Position numbers and translations under genes: made by a program | The notes under the pieces: model-generated | What the model was told of the DNA's origin: nothing | The model's input: the letters and a program-made list of their open reading frames with translations, nothing else | The model's database searches: none | Assembly (NCBI GenBank): GCA_017428055.1 | Contig: JAFRRN010000012.1 | Span: 34,039 to 98,038, forward strand | Source of the DNA: Prevotella sp. | Lineage (GTDB): Bacteria > Bacteroidota > Bacteroidia > Bacteroidales > Bacteroidaceae | DNA length: 64,000 nucleotides | Direction of reading: 5' to 3' | In this document: positions 25,559 through 35,811 of the stretch, in pieces | Numbering within the stretch: position 1 is the stretch's first letter | How the letters are laid out: every line of letters starts with the position of its first letter

Positions 25559-26635
25559 ATGAAGAATGTAGCTTTAATCACAGGTATCACAGGGCAGGAC
25601 GGTTCGTTCCTTGCCGAGTTTTTGATAGAGAAAGGGTATGAGGTGCATGGATTGTTGCGCCGCTCATCCTCATTCAATACGGGTAGGATAGAGCATCTGT
25701 ATTTGGACGAGTGGGTGAGGGATATGAAGAAGCAACGTCTCGTGAACCTCCATTGGGCAGACATGACCGACTCCTCGTCGCTGATTCGTATCATTGCCGA
25801 GGTGATGCCTACGGAAATCTATAATTTGGCGGCACAAAGCCACGTCAAGGTGAGTTTCGACGTGCCGGAGTATACGGCAGACACCGATGCCATCGGTGTG
25901 TTGCGCCTCTTGGAAGCCGTGCGTATCGTCGGCATCGACAAGCAATGCCGCATCTACCAAGCATCCACGTCCGAGCTGTATGGCAAGGTGCAGGAGGTGC
26001 CACAGAGGGAGACGACGCCATTCTATCCCCGTTCCCCATACGCCGTAGCCAAGCTCTACGGTTTCTGGATCATGAAAAACTATAGGGAGTCATACGGGAT
26101 GTATTGTTGCAATGGCATCCTTTTCAACCATGAGAGTGAGCGTAGGGGCGAGAATTTCGTCACGAGGAAGATTACGCTTGCCGCTGCCCGCATTGCCCAG
26201 GGATTCCAGGACAAGCTTTATCTCGGTAACATGAACTCGTTGCGTGATTGGGGTTACGCGAAGGACTATATCGAGTGCATGTGGCTCATCATGCAACAGC
26301 CAGAGCCAGACGACTTCGTCATTGCCACGGGAGAGTACCATACGGTGCGCGAGTTTGCCACGTTGGCATTCCACCATGTTGGCATCGAACTGGAATGGAA
26401 GGGCGAGGGAGTTGACGAGCAGGGCATCGACAAGGCGACAGGACGTGTCTTGGTGGAGGTGGATCCTAAGTATTTCCGTCCCGCAGAGGTAGACCAGTTG
26501 CTTGGCGACCCCTCGAAAGCCAAGGAGAAATTGGGGTGGAACCCACAGAAAACATCATTCGACACGCTTGTGAAAATCATGGTTGACCATGATATGAGGT
26601 TTGTCAAGAAACTGCATCTCAAATCGCAATTATAA
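25559..26635 (+). CDS. gmd: GDP-mannose 4,6-dehydratase
   Basis: 358 residues, standard length. Rossmann motif [16 protein letters not shown], arginine-rich [17 protein letters not shown], catalytic Thr/Tyr/Lys in [10 protein letters not shown] and [12 protein letters not shown], and the signature [18 protein letters not shown]. It forms GDP-4-keto-6-deoxymannose. Followed 25 bp later by fcl. Confidence 0.97.
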   Translation: MKNVALITGITGQDGSFLAEFLIEKGYEVHGLLRRSSSFNTGRIEHLYLDEWVRDMKKQRLVNLHWADMTDSSSLIRIIAEVMPTEIYNLAAQSHVKVSFDVPEYTADTDAIGVLRLLEAVRIVGIDKQCRIYQASTSELYGKVQEVPQRETTPFYPRSPYAVAKLYGFWIMKNYRESYGMYCCNGILFNHESERRGENFVTRKITLAAARIAQGFQDKLYLGNMNSLRDWGYAKDYIECMWLIMQQPEPDDFVIATGEYHTVREFATLAFHHVGIELEWKGEGVDEQGIDKATGRVLVEVDPKYFRPAEVDQLLGDPSKAKEKLGWNPQKTSFDTLVKIMVDHDMRFVKKLHLKSQL

Positions 26636-26660
26636 AAAAAGAATAGCAAAATAGATCATC

Positions 26661-27833
26661 ATGCTCAGTCAACAATCGAAAATATACGTAGCGGGACACC
26701 ACGGACTTGTGGGTTCCGCTATTTGGAATAACCTCAAGGCAAGGGGATATACCAACCTCGTAGGGAGGTCACACCGTGAGTTGGACCTGACAGACCAAGT
26801 GGCTGTCAAGGCTTTCTTTGACGAGGAACGACCCGATGCCGTCGTGTTGGCGGCGGCATTTGTGGGTGGCATCATGGCCAACTCATTGTACCGTGCCGAC
26901 TTCATCATGCAGAACATGAAGATACAATGCAATGTCATCAGCGAGGCTTATGCTCATGGCGTGAAGAAACTCCTCTTTCTTGGCAGCACATGTATCTATC
27001 CCAAGAATGCGCCCCAGCCCATGAAGGAAGACGCACTTCTCACTTCCCCCCTCGAATACACCAATGAGGAATATGCCATTGCCAAGATTGCGGGACTGAA
27101 GATGTGCGAGAGTTACAACCTGCAATATGGCACGAACTACATCGCCGTGATGCCAACCAACCTTTACGGTCCCAATGACAACTTCCATTTGGAGAATTCC
27201 CATGTCATGCCAGCCATCATCCGCAAGGTCTATCTTGCTAAACTCATCCACGATGGCGACTGGGAGGCGATACGCAAGGACATCGGCAAGCGTCCCGTGG
27301 AGGGAGTTACTGCTACGAATGGCAATGACGAAATCCTCCAAGTGCTTGCTAAATATGGTATATACAATAATAAGGTGGTACTCTGGGGTACGGGTACACC
27401 CTTGAGAGAGTTCCTTTGGAGCGAGGACATGGCAGATGCCTGTGTCCACCTTTTGCTCCATGTGAACTTCAGCGACATCATTGGCATCGAGAAATATTCG
27501 AGTGTGTTCTATGGAACGAGCGCATCGGGTGTCGTTGACCGCAACCATAGTGAGGGACGCGGAGGTGCCATCCCATCCTTGGGGGAGATACGCAACTGCC
27601 ATATCAACGTCGGTACGGGCAAGGAACTCACCATTCGCCAATTGACCGAGTTGATTGTCACTACGTTGGGATTTGAGGGAGAAGTCGAGTTTGATGCCTC
27701 TAAACCAGATGGTACGCCTCGAAAACTCATTGACGTGAGCAAGTTGCATTCTTTGGGATGGACGCATCGAGTTGAGATTGAAGATGGTGTGAGGAAACTT
27801 TTTGAATGGTATCGTGGCACGTTAGAGGAATAG
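26661..27833 (+). CDS. fcl: GDP-L-fucose synthase
   Basis: 390 residues, longer than E. coli Fcl (321). NADP-binding GHHGLVGSAIW, catalytic LGSTCIYPKNAPQPMKEDAL and EEYAIAKIAGLKMCE (Tyr-x3-Lys), and PTNLYGPNDNFHLENSHV are intact. The extra length lies in two insertions: around residues 190-230 (IRKDIGKRPVEGVTATNGND), as in other Bacteroidetes Fcl, and around 275-310 (EKYSSVFYGTSASGVVDRN). Epimerises and reduces the gmd product to GDP-fucose. The next gene starts 12 bp downstream. Confidence 0.95.
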   Translation: MLSQQSKIYVAGHHGLVGSAIWNNLKARGYTNLVGRSHRELDLTDQVAVKAFFDEERPDAVVLAAAFVGGIMANSLYRADFIMQNMKIQCNVISEAYAHGVKKLLFLGSTCIYPKNAPQPMKEDALLTSPLEYTNEEYAIAKIAGLKMCESYNLQYGTNYIAVMPTNLYGPNDNFHLENSHVMPAIIRKVYLAKLIHDGDWEAIRKDIGKRPVEGVTATNGNDEILQVLAKYGIYNNKVVLWGTGTPLREFLWSEDMADACVHLLLHVNFSDIIGIEKYSSVFYGTSASGVVDRNHSEGRGGAIPSLGEIRNCHINVGTGKELTIRQLTELIVTTLGFEGEVEFDASKPDGTPRKLIDVSKLHSLGWTHRVEIEDGVRKLFEWYRGTLEE

Positions 27834-27845
27834 GAGGCTTTTATT

Positions 27846-29864
27846 TTGAATCAGTTCTTAATTATATTATTATTTGTTTTTTCCTTTTTTAGCGTCCAAG
27901 CTCAAGACAGGCAAGTGACATGGGACAGCAGGAGCATGATGGTTGACGGCAAGCGTGTCGTGCCTGTCATGGGTGAAATCCATTATTCCCGCCTGCCCGA
28001 GAATGAATGGCAAACTGAATTGAAGAAAATGAAGGAGGGTGGAGTGACGATTATCGCCACCTATATCTTCTGGAATCACATTGAGGAGACGGAGGGTATC
28101 TTCAACTGGAGTGGGCAGCGCAATCTCCGTCATTTTATAGAATTATGCAAAGAGCAAGACCTTCCCGTGGTATTACGGTTAGGTCCGTTCTGCCACGGAG
28201 AGGTAAGAAATGGCGGTATTCCTGACTGGCTTTTCTCGAAAGGGTGCAGAATGCGGACGGAGGATAGCACGTTCCTGTTTTATACAGAGCGACTCTATCG
28301 GCAGATATTTACGCAAGTACAAGGCTTGCAATGGAAAGATGGTGGTCCTGTCATTGCTTGTCAATTCGATAATGAATATCGCGGACATGGCTCATACTTG
28401 ATGGCGTTGAAGAAAATTGCCCAGCGCATTGGCTTCGACCTGCCATTCTACACCCGCACGGGATGGCCGGAACTGCGCACACCCGTGCCTTTCGGGGAGA
28501 TGCTCCCCCTCTATGGCGATTATGCCGACGGCTTTTGGGACAAGGAAACAACCGAGGGGGCGGGCAGTTATTGGAAGGCTTTCCATTTCAAGGCATTCCG
28601 TAGTTCCACGGCTATTGGCACAGACCTCTTGGGCAAACAAGAGGAACGGATTGCCAAAGGCGACAATGATTATCCCTATTTCACTTGTGAGTTGGGCGGC
28701 GGTATGGTGACAAGCTACCATCGCCGCGTCTATCTCTATCCTGAAGACGCCCTGTCGATGGCGGTCGTCAAGCTGGGTTCGGGCAGCAACCTGTTAGGTT
28801 ATTATATGTATCATGGTGGTACGAATCCCGTGGGAAAAACGACGCTGAACGAGAATCAACGCACTTTTGGCACTGCTAACAATGACTTGCCCGTGAAAAG
28901 CTATGAGTTTCAAGCCCCTTTGGGTGAGTTTGGGCAAGTAAATCCCACCTATTACACGTTGCGTCCTTTGCACCTCTTCATGCACGACTATGGTGAATTG
29001 CTCGCGCCGATGGATGCCCATTTCCCTTGCGCCGACAAGGAGGCGAAAAAGCATGATGACTCCTATTTGCGCTGGAGCTATCGTACGGATGGAAAGAGCG
29101 GCTTTGTCTTCGTCAACAATTACGAGCGTTTTGCCAACCTATCAGAAAAACGGAATGTACAATTCGATGTCTGTGGGGTAAAGTTCCCAAGCAAGCCCAC
29201 GACCATTCCTGCCTCATGCGTTGCCATTTTCCCTGTCAATGTGGAGGGCATCACGTATGCCACGGCACAATTGGTAGGCAAGCGAGAGGGGAAGATCTAT
29301 CTCATGCAGGTAAAAGGTGTGCCTACGGAAATCAAGATAGGTGATAAGTTATTGAGGAATGTCAAACCAAAGGGAACGGTAAAGCCCGTCTATAAGAATG
29401 TTTACTTGCTCACAGAAGAGGAGGCGCAATGGCTGTTCTTGGAAGAGACGCATACGGAAACAGTTGCCCAGGATGTGCCTTGGAAGAAGTTGCATGATGC
29501 CGGCCAGCAGCGTACCATCGTGAAAGGCCCCGCCATGGTGGCAGAGGCTCCCACGGATGACGACTTCCGTCAAGCCGCCGTCTACCAAATAGATTTACCT
29601 ACCGATGGCAATGGCTTGCTGGAGATACAATACCAAGGCGATTGTGCCCGTCTCTATACGGGGGAAGGCAGACTCATTGCCGACAATTTCTATAACGGCA
29701 GGAATTTCTATTACGCCCTTTGGCGTTTGCCAGAAGGTGTCAAGACATTGGAACTCCGTATTCTTCCCATGCAACCTAATGCCCTCATTTATTTCCCCAA
29801 AGAGGCAGACACGACGGCAGGGGAGAGGGTTACGGCTATTAAACATATCATTTACCCTCGATAA
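27846..29864 (+). CDS. Beta-galactosidase, GH35 family (TTG start)
   Basis: 672 residues with a signal peptide (LLFVFSFFSVQAQ). The start is TTG at 27846, with AGGAGG just upstream; the first ATG would remove the signal peptide. GH35 traits: GEIHYSRLPENEW, WNHIEETEGIFNWSG, GPFCHGEVRNGGIPDWL, acid/base Glu177 in CQFDNEYRG (the family usually has ENE), nucleophile Glu282 in FTCELGGGM, and YYMYHGGTNPVGK. The C-terminal third is beta-rich. It should release terminal beta-galactose in the periplasm. It shares an operon with GDP-fucose genes, an unusual setting. Confidence 0.9.
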   Translation: MNQFLIILLFVFSFFSVQAQDRQVTWDSRSMMVDGKRVVPVMGEIHYSRLPENEWQTELKKMKEGGVTIIATYIFWNHIEETEGIFNWSGQRNLRHFIELCKEQDLPVVLRLGPFCHGEVRNGGIPDWLFSKGCRMRTEDSTFLFYTERLYRQIFTQVQGLQWKDGGPVIACQFDNEYRGHGSYLMALKKIAQRIGFDLPFYTRTGWPELRTPVPFGEMLPLYGDYADGFWDKETTEGAGSYWKAFHFKAFRSSTAIGTDLLGKQEERIAKGDNDYPYFTCELGGGMVTSYHRRVYLYPEDALSMAVVKLGSGSNLLGYYMYHGGTNPVGKTTLNENQRTFGTANNDLPVKSYEFQAPLGEFGQVNPTYYTLRPLHLFMHDYGELLAPMDAHFPCADKEAKKHDDSYLRWSYRTDGKSGFVFVNNYERFANLSEKRNVQFDVCGVKFPSKPTTIPASCVAIFPVNVEGITYATAQLVGKREGKIYLMQVKGVPTEIKIGDKLLRNVKPKGTVKPVYKNVYLLTEEEAQWLFLEETHTETVAQDVPWKKLHDAGQQRTIVKGPAMVAEAPTDDDFRQAAVYQIDLPTDGNGLLEIQYQGDCARLYTGEGRLIADNFYNGRNFYYALWRLPEGVKTLELRILPMQPNALIYFPKEADTTAGERVTAIKHIIYPR

Positions 29865-29872
29865 ACCATATC

Positions 29873-32800
29873 ATGAGGTCGTTCAAACATATCCTTTCCT
29901 TTGCTTGTCTCATTCTTCCCTTGCAAGCACAAGCGCAAACCGCCATTGACCTCCAAGGACAATGGGAGTTCCAACAAGGTGAGTCATCGCCCACGGCTGT
30001 ATATGATGACCACATCCAATTGCCTGGTTCGATGTTGACGAATGGCAAGGGGGATGCCGTTTCGGTACGGACTCAATGGACGGGTTCACTTTATGACTCG
30101 TCATTCTACTTCAATCCCTACATGGAACGCTATCGGGTAGAGGGGCAGATGAAGTTCCCCTTCTTCCTTACCCCATCCAAACACTATGTGGGAACGGCAT
30201 GGTATCGGAAGACGGTGAATATTCCCAAGACATGGAAAAACAAACGAGTCATCCTATATCTGGAGCGTCCGCACATCGAGACCACTATATATATAAATAA
30301 TGTGGAGGTGGGTCATCAGATGTCTTTGAGTGTTCCACACGAGTTTGACATCACACCATACGTCAAGATAGGGACAGAAAACAGTATTGCCATCAAGGTT
30401 TACAACGGCATAGAGAATGTCTGCGTGGGACAGGACTCCCATAGCGTGACCGACCAGACACAGGGTAACTGGAACGGAATGATAGGAAAAATGGAATTGC
30501 AAGCGAGGCCCAAATGCTTCATTGAGCGTATCAACGTCTACCCCGATGTTATCAACCATAAGGCTTTCATCCGTCTGCATGTCAATGATTACGCTCCCAA
30601 GACTGGGCAACGCAAGATTAAAGGTCGCTCATATACGCAAACGTACATGATAGCGGAATTGATGAATAGCGACAAACAGCATGTTGTGAGGCATGAAGGA
30701 GCCATGTTTTTCGGGAAAAAGGATAATAGTGGCTACATTGATATGGAACTTGACATGACCGACAGTTGCCATCTGTGGAGCGAATTCAATCCCGAATACT
30801 ATCAATTGACGGTAGTATATGACAAAGATACTGTCCGTACCACCTTCGGGATGCGTGACATCTCCATCCAAGGGAGGCAATTCTACCTCAATGGCGACCC
30901 CATCTGGATGCGCGGGACGGTGGAAAACTGTTGTTTCCCCGCCACGGGCTACCCGCCAACCGATGTGGAGTCGTGGCTTCGCGTGTTCAGGAAATGCAAG
31001 GAATATGGACTGAACCATGTGCGTTTCCATTCCTATTGTCCGCCAGAGGCGGCATTTGTCGCTGCCGACCAGGTGGGAATCTACCTCCAACCCGAGGGAC
31101 CGTCGTGGCCCAACCACGGGGTAAGGCTTCGCCGAGGCATGGTCATCGACCAATATCTGATAGACGAGGGTAGGGCGATACTTGACCTATACGGCAACCA
31201 TCCGTCGTTTGTGATGATGGCGGCGGGCAACGAACCCGCTGGCGATTGGGTGCCTTACTGCCGCGACTGGGTGAAGGCGATGCACGAATACGACCCCACG
31301 AAGGTCTATTGCGGCGCATCCGTCGGTGGCGGATGGGCATGGGACTTCGGCTCAGAATATCATGTGAAAGGTGGGGCGCGAGGCCTCGACTGGGACCGAT
31401 ATGCCCCTTCCTCGTCGGATGACTATTATTCGGGGATAGAATTTCCACGCAACTATAAGGACTCGTTGCCCAACCAAACGCCCATCATTGCCCATGAACA
31501 GGGACAGTGGTGCGCCTTTCCCGATTTCAAGGAGATAAGTCAATATGAGGGTTGCGCCTACCAACCTGGCAATTTTGAGATTTTTCGTGACCTTCTTCAT
31601 GACAATGGGATGATATCACAAGCAGAGAAGTTTCTCCATGCCAGTGGAAAGTTGCAAGTGTTGGCATACAAATACGAAATGGAACGCAACTTGAGAACCA
31701 AGGATTATGCGGGCTTCCAACTTCTTGGCTTGAATGATTATAGCGGTCAAGGCACCGCCTTGGTGGGACCTTTGAATGTATTTTGGCGGGAAAAGGGATA
31801 TGTCACCGCCGAGGAATGGCGCGAGTCGTGCGCACCGACGGTTATCCTTGCCCGTTTTCCCAAGTTTGTTTTTGCCAACAAGGAGCAACTATCCATTCCC
31901 ATTGAGCTATATCAAACCATAACGCACCATCCATCTTCCACCTTCCGCCTACAATATTCCATCGAGGGGTTGGACAAACAGGGGACGATATGGCAAGGCA
32001 ATCTGCCCACTGGAAAGAACATCCGTCTTGGCGAGGTGAATGTGTCACTCGCTATGGTAAATCGCCCCACCAAGCTCACCCTCCACCTCAGTCTGTGTCA
32101 AGAGGGCGTTTCCCAGGCCATCACCAATCACTACGACTTCTGGGTTTACCCAGATGTTCCTGATAATTTGGATTGTCCGAATGTTCCTGGGGCAATATAC
32201 ATCACCGACACCCTTGACAGCAAGGCACTCAATGTGTTGGCACAGGGCGGCAAGGTGCTGATTACCGCTGCGGGCAAGGTGCGCTATGGCAATGACGTGC
32301 GCCACACCTATCTGCCCGTGTTTTGGAATACGAGTTGGTTTAAGATGCGACCGCCACACACCACAGGGGCATACATCCAAAAGGAGCATCCCCTTTTTAA
32401 GGATTTCCCAACCGATGATTGGCAAAATATGAATTGGTGGGAGTTGGTCAACAAGGCCCAGGTGATGAACCTTGCCGAGTTCCCGACGGATTACCAGCCC
32501 GTTGTGCAACCCATCGACACGTGGCATGTGAGCCGCAAACTCGGTATGCTCATCGAGGCTAATGTGCTGAAAGGCAAACTGTTGATGACCACCATGGACA
32601 TCACCAACAACCTCGACCGCCGCCTCGTGGCGCGTCAGATGCGCTATGCAATACTTCGCTATATGTCAAGCGATGAATTCCAACCTTCCGTTACCTTGCA
32701 ACCCGAGGTTATCACACATCTTTTTGAGCATGAGGCAACCAAGGTGGACATGTTCACCAATGATTCCCCGGATGAATTGAAGCCCAAACTCGCCCCGTGA
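29873..32800 (+). CDS. Glycoside hydrolase family 2 protein
   Basis: 975 residues with a signal peptide (LSFACLILPLQAQAQ). N-terminal sugar-binding sandwich (IDLQGQWEFQQGE, VGTAWYRKTVNIPKTW, IYINNVEVGHQ), Ig-like middle, then a TIM barrel: GDPIWMRGTVENCCFP, acid/base Glu in MMAAGNEPAGDW (about residue 453) and a candidate nucleophile Glu in IAHEQGQWCAFP (about 542). GH2 covers beta-galactosidase, glucuronidase and related activities, and this branch cannot be assigned. It begins eight bases after the GH35 stop, so the two act together. Confidence 0.88.
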   Translation: MRSFKHILSFACLILPLQAQAQTAIDLQGQWEFQQGESSPTAVYDDHIQLPGSMLTNGKGDAVSVRTQWTGSLYDSSFYFNPYMERYRVEGQMKFPFFLTPSKHYVGTAWYRKTVNIPKTWKNKRVILYLERPHIETTIYINNVEVGHQMSLSVPHEFDITPYVKIGTENSIAIKVYNGIENVCVGQDSHSVTDQTQGNWNGMIGKMELQARPKCFIERINVYPDVINHKAFIRLHVNDYAPKTGQRKIKGRSYTQTYMIAELMNSDKQHVVRHEGAMFFGKKDNSGYIDMELDMTDSCHLWSEFNPEYYQLTVVYDKDTVRTTFGMRDISIQGRQFYLNGDPIWMRGTVENCCFPATGYPPTDVESWLRVFRKCKEYGLNHVRFHSYCPPEAAFVAADQVGIYLQPEGPSWPNHGVRLRRGMVIDQYLIDEGRAILDLYGNHPSFVMMAAGNEPAGDWVPYCRDWVKAMHEYDPTKVYCGASVGGGWAWDFGSEYHVKGGARGLDWDRYAPSSSDDYYSGIEFPRNYKDSLPNQTPIIAHEQGQWCAFPDFKEISQYEGCAYQPGNFEIFRDLLHDNGMISQAEKFLHASGKLQVLAYKYEMERNLRTKDYAGFQLLGLNDYSGQGTALVGPLNVFWREKGYVTAEEWRESCAPTVILARFPKFVFANKEQLSIPIELYQTITHHPSSTFRLQYSIEGLDKQGTIWQGNLPTGKNIRLGEVNVSLAMVNRPTKLTLHLSLCQEGVSQAITNHYDFWVYPDVPDNLDCPNVPGAIYITDTLDSKALNVLAQGGKVLITAAGKVRYGNDVRHTYLPVFWNTSWFKMRPPHTTGAYIQKEHPLFKDFPTDDWQNMNWWELVNKAQVMNLAEFPTDYQPVVQPIDTWHVSRKLGMLIEANVLKGKLLMTTMDITNNLDRRLVARQMRYAILRYMSSDEFQPSVTLQPEVITHLFEHEATKVDMFTNDSPDELKPKLAP

Positions 32801-32868
32801 TATGCGCTTTGTTTTTTGACAATTTACACAAAAAAATGCTTAAAATGCACCTATAAGAATGGTAGATA

Positions 32869-32899
32869 TTGCTTATTTTAAATAAAATTTATATTTTTG
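32869..32899 (+). promoter_or_regulatory. Promoter of the 940-aa secreted protein
   Basis: TTG, 20 bases, TATTTTTG: a good match to the Bacteroidetes consensus. It is 73 bp before the ATG, which separates this gene from the GH2 operon. Confidence 0.65.
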
Positions 32900-32972
32900 C
32901 AACGATTATGACCTAAATAATGAATAGAACAAACGATTATTATATCTTTTTATTAACTAAACAAAAATCTTT

Positions 32973-35795
32973 ATGAAGAAACGATTACTCTTATCGTTAG
33001 TAGCACTCATGGGCGTAGGCGCATCGTTTGCCGCCAATGTCGGCGACTATGTGTACACCACGGATGCTAAGTTTAAGGTTATCGGCGACAACATCATCAA
33101 CAATGGATCATTCGCCGCTAACTATGAATCATGGACAGACGCAGCCGGGATGGGCATCGACCCAGAGTTCTGGTCTATCGAAGAAGGACAAGGACCCGAA
33201 GGTCAAAATGTCATCATGAGCTTGTCTAATGCCGACGAGCAGTCCGCAGCTTACTTGTTCCAAGCCATTCCCTTTGAGCCAAGCAAGTCGTACATCATCA
33301 CCCTGAAGGTGAAAGGTGTAGAGGGAACGACCTCTTCTGTCACCTACGGTGGCGCAAACTACATCGATGTCTACGCCAATGGCGACGGCACATTGAACAA
33401 CAAGGATGCCGAGAACCGCTACCAACAGGTTGCTACCACGCAAGCTGTGCGCGAGGAGTGGACAGAATACAACTTCTCGTTCACCGACACCGTGTCGGGC
33501 GGATCCAATGGTTACATCATCGTTGCCGTGGGTCGTCTCGCCCCTCAGTCACAGGTGACAGCAGTGGAGGTACGCGAGGTTACACAGGTGTATGACACCC
33601 GCATCGCCGAGCGCAAGCTGGCATGGGCAAAGGAGATGTATGAGATTGAGGACTTCACGAACAAGAAGGGCTACCTTGCCGACTTGATCCCCGGCCTCGA
33701 AATGTGCTTGGCTTCAGGCAGTGGCGAGCCTTTGGGTCTCGACCTTGACGACTTCTCTGCGATGGAAGGTTTTATGACAGAGTTTGACGGACAAGTCAAT
33801 GAGTATTTGAACCAAAACTCTTACGACCTCATTGAGGGTGGCAACATCAGCAATGGTAAGTTCACCGCCATGCCAGACCTGCGCAACGGCTCGACAGGCT
33901 CGGGCGACTGGCATTGGGGAGGCAGCGGTCGCTGGTTCCATCGTACGGGTTCGGGCTATGATCCTACTAAACTCTATGACTACATCCAGGCCTCTTACGA
34001 CCTTGGCGAGGGCTTTGCTTACATCGAGAAGGCCGTACCCGCCGGCAAGTACATGTTCAAGATTGATGTGCGTGGTTATGTGATGGCAGGTACAAGTTCC
34101 GCTCTTCGCTATACACCAAACTATGATTCCAAGGTCGAGGGATGTAAGTTGTTCTTCGGCGAGGACTCTGTGGAGATTGGTACACTTGACACCCGCAACT
34201 ACCAGTCATACTACATCCTCCGCGAGTTGAAGGAAGGCGAGACATTGAAAGTGGGCTTCTACCACCCACAACTCTCCAACGGCACCAAGCTGGGTGGTCA
34301 AATCGACCTCACCGAGCCATTCCTCCGCAAGGTGGGAGCAGATGCCAAGGGCGACATCGATGCCTTCATCCTCAACAACACCATCCTGACCAATGCCAAC
34401 GCCGCCCGCGTGATGATCGACTCCGCTATCGTCATTAAGCCCAAGGCAGAGTTCCCATGGGGTAAGGAAGAGTTGCAGACCGCCATCGACAAGAACGAGG
34501 CTGACTATGCTGCCATGATGGCTGCCGAGCAGTCGCAGGAGGTGGCAGACTCGCTTACCGAGATCATGCGCAACATGCGTGGCGACATCCAGGCTTACTA
34601 TGCTTACAACAAGCCGTACACAGACCTCGTTGCCGTGATGCCCGACGCACAGGCTTCTTACGACAACCCCGCCAATGCAGGTGCCGACCCAACGGCAAAG
34701 GCTGCTTTCAAGGCTGCCATCGACCGTGCCAATGCCTTGATCAATGGTGTGACAGCTACCCGTTCTGATGAGGATGTGACCAACTTCGAGGAGGCTCTTG
34801 CCAATATTACCGCAACGAAGAAGGACTTTGAGTTCTCCACCGCCACATATACCAATGCCGCTCCAGTTGAGATTGTCAACCCGAACTTCACATCTTATAG
34901 CGGCGGTAACACCAAGAATTTCTCCGCAACAGGATGGGATGTGGTGAATCATGCAGAAACAAAGGGATGCTTCAGCTATGGTGCTTCTGACAAATTTGAG
35001 GGTGGCACACGTATCACCTCTTGGCGTGGCTACACTGGAAATGCGAAGAATAAGATTTCACAAAAGATTACTTTGTCAACCCCAGGTGCATACGAGTTCA
35101 TCTGCCAGGCATTCGGTTACAACGAGAATGGTAGCCGCGACACGGGCTATGAAGTACCCTCTGGCATCAAGTATTTCGCAAAGGCTGTTGAGACTGCTGA
35201 CTCTTTGGGCTCACGTGACATTCACACTTATCGTGTCTTTGTTGACACATTGGGCTATGGACTTGATACTCCTGAGTGGTTTGTCGTTACTTTGAACAAG
35301 ACCGATAATGTACCTACGGAATATGAGTTTGGTATGGATGCCTTGAATCATGATGGTTACTGCAACTACTATGGTTATGGTAGCAACCAAATCAAATATT
35401 ATGGTAACTACAACAACTATGTTGCAAGTGTAAGCTCTCTCTTGCAGACAGCCGTAAACGACGCACAAAGCAAGCTCGGACAATTGGCAGAGGAGGTCAT
35501 CCTTGCCAACAATGAGCCACAACAGGTGCGCAATGCTGCCAACAAGGCCGCAGAGGCATTGGCTGGCGGTGACCCCGCCCAGCAGACCCGTTGGTTGAAG
35601 ATGCTCAACCGTGCCGCCGCCAACTTCGATGTCTTCATCACTGGCGTGAAGGGTGTGGTTGCCGAAGACCTCGTTCCTGCCAAGCCGACGATGGAAGGTG
35701 TCTATAATATTTCCGGCGTGAAGGTTGGCAACTCGTTGCAAGACCTGCCGAAGGGCATCTACATCTACAACGGCAAGAAGTATATCGTAAGATAA
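32973..35795 (+). CDS. Large secreted multi-domain protein with short C-terminal tail
   Basis: 940 residues with a signal peptide (LLLSLVALMGVGASFA). The N-terminal ~200 residues look like a CBM4/9-type jelly roll (INNGSFAANYESWTD, YLFQAIPFEPSKSYIITLKV). A similar module appears around residues 290-450 (EGGNISNGKFTAMPD, FAYIEKAVPAGKYMFKIDVR) and another near 620-780 (VEIVNPNFTSYSG). Helical linkers lie between. It ends GVYNISGVKVGN...LPKGIYIYNGKKYIVR, a tail found on many Prevotella secreted proteins and similar to the end of type IX secretion signals, though shorter. No catalytic motif was recognised. Probably surface-bound glycan binding. Confidence 0.75.
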   Translation: MKKRLLLSLVALMGVGASFAANVGDYVYTTDAKFKVIGDNIINNGSFAANYESWTDAAGMGIDPEFWSIEEGQGPEGQNVIMSLSNADEQSAAYLFQAIPFEPSKSYIITLKVKGVEGTTSSVTYGGANYIDVYANGDGTLNNKDAENRYQQVATTQAVREEWTEYNFSFTDTVSGGSNGYIIVAVGRLAPQSQVTAVEVREVTQVYDTRIAERKLAWAKEMYEIEDFTNKKGYLADLIPGLEMCLASGSGEPLGLDLDDFSAMEGFMTEFDGQVNEYLNQNSYDLIEGGNISNGKFTAMPDLRNGSTGSGDWHWGGSGRWFHRTGSGYDPTKLYDYIQASYDLGEGFAYIEKAVPAGKYMFKIDVRGYVMAGTSSALRYTPNYDSKVEGCKLFFGEDSVEIGTLDTRNYQSYYILRELKEGETLKVGFYHPQLSNGTKLGGQIDLTEPFLRKVGADAKGDIDAFILNNTILTNANAARVMIDSAIVIKPKAEFPWGKEELQTAIDKNEADYAAMMAAEQSQEVADSLTEIMRNMRGDIQAYYAYNKPYTDLVAVMPDAQASYDNPANAGADPTAKAAFKAAIDRANALINGVTATRSDEDVTNFEEALANITATKKDFEFSTATYTNAAPVEIVNPNFTSYSGGNTKNFSATGWDVVNHAETKGCFSYGASDKFEGGTRITSWRGYTGNAKNKISQKITLSTPGAYEFICQAFGYNENGSRDTGYEVPSGIKYFAKAVETADSLGSRDIHTYRVFVDTLGYGLDTPEWFVVTLNKTDNVPTEYEFGMDALNHDGYCNYYGYGSNQIKYYGNYNNYVASVSSLLQTAVNDAQSKLGQLAEEVILANNEPQQVRNAANKAAEALAGGDPAQQTRWLKMLNRAAANFDVFITGVKGVVAEDLVPAKPTMEGVYNISGVKVGNSLQDLPKGIYIYNGKKYIVR

Positions 35796-35811
35796 CATCC
35801 TTTTATTAGTT

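Noticed and set aside
26883-27767. 294-codon antisense frame over fcl
   Set aside because: Shadow of a well-recognised enzyme gene, with no start signal.
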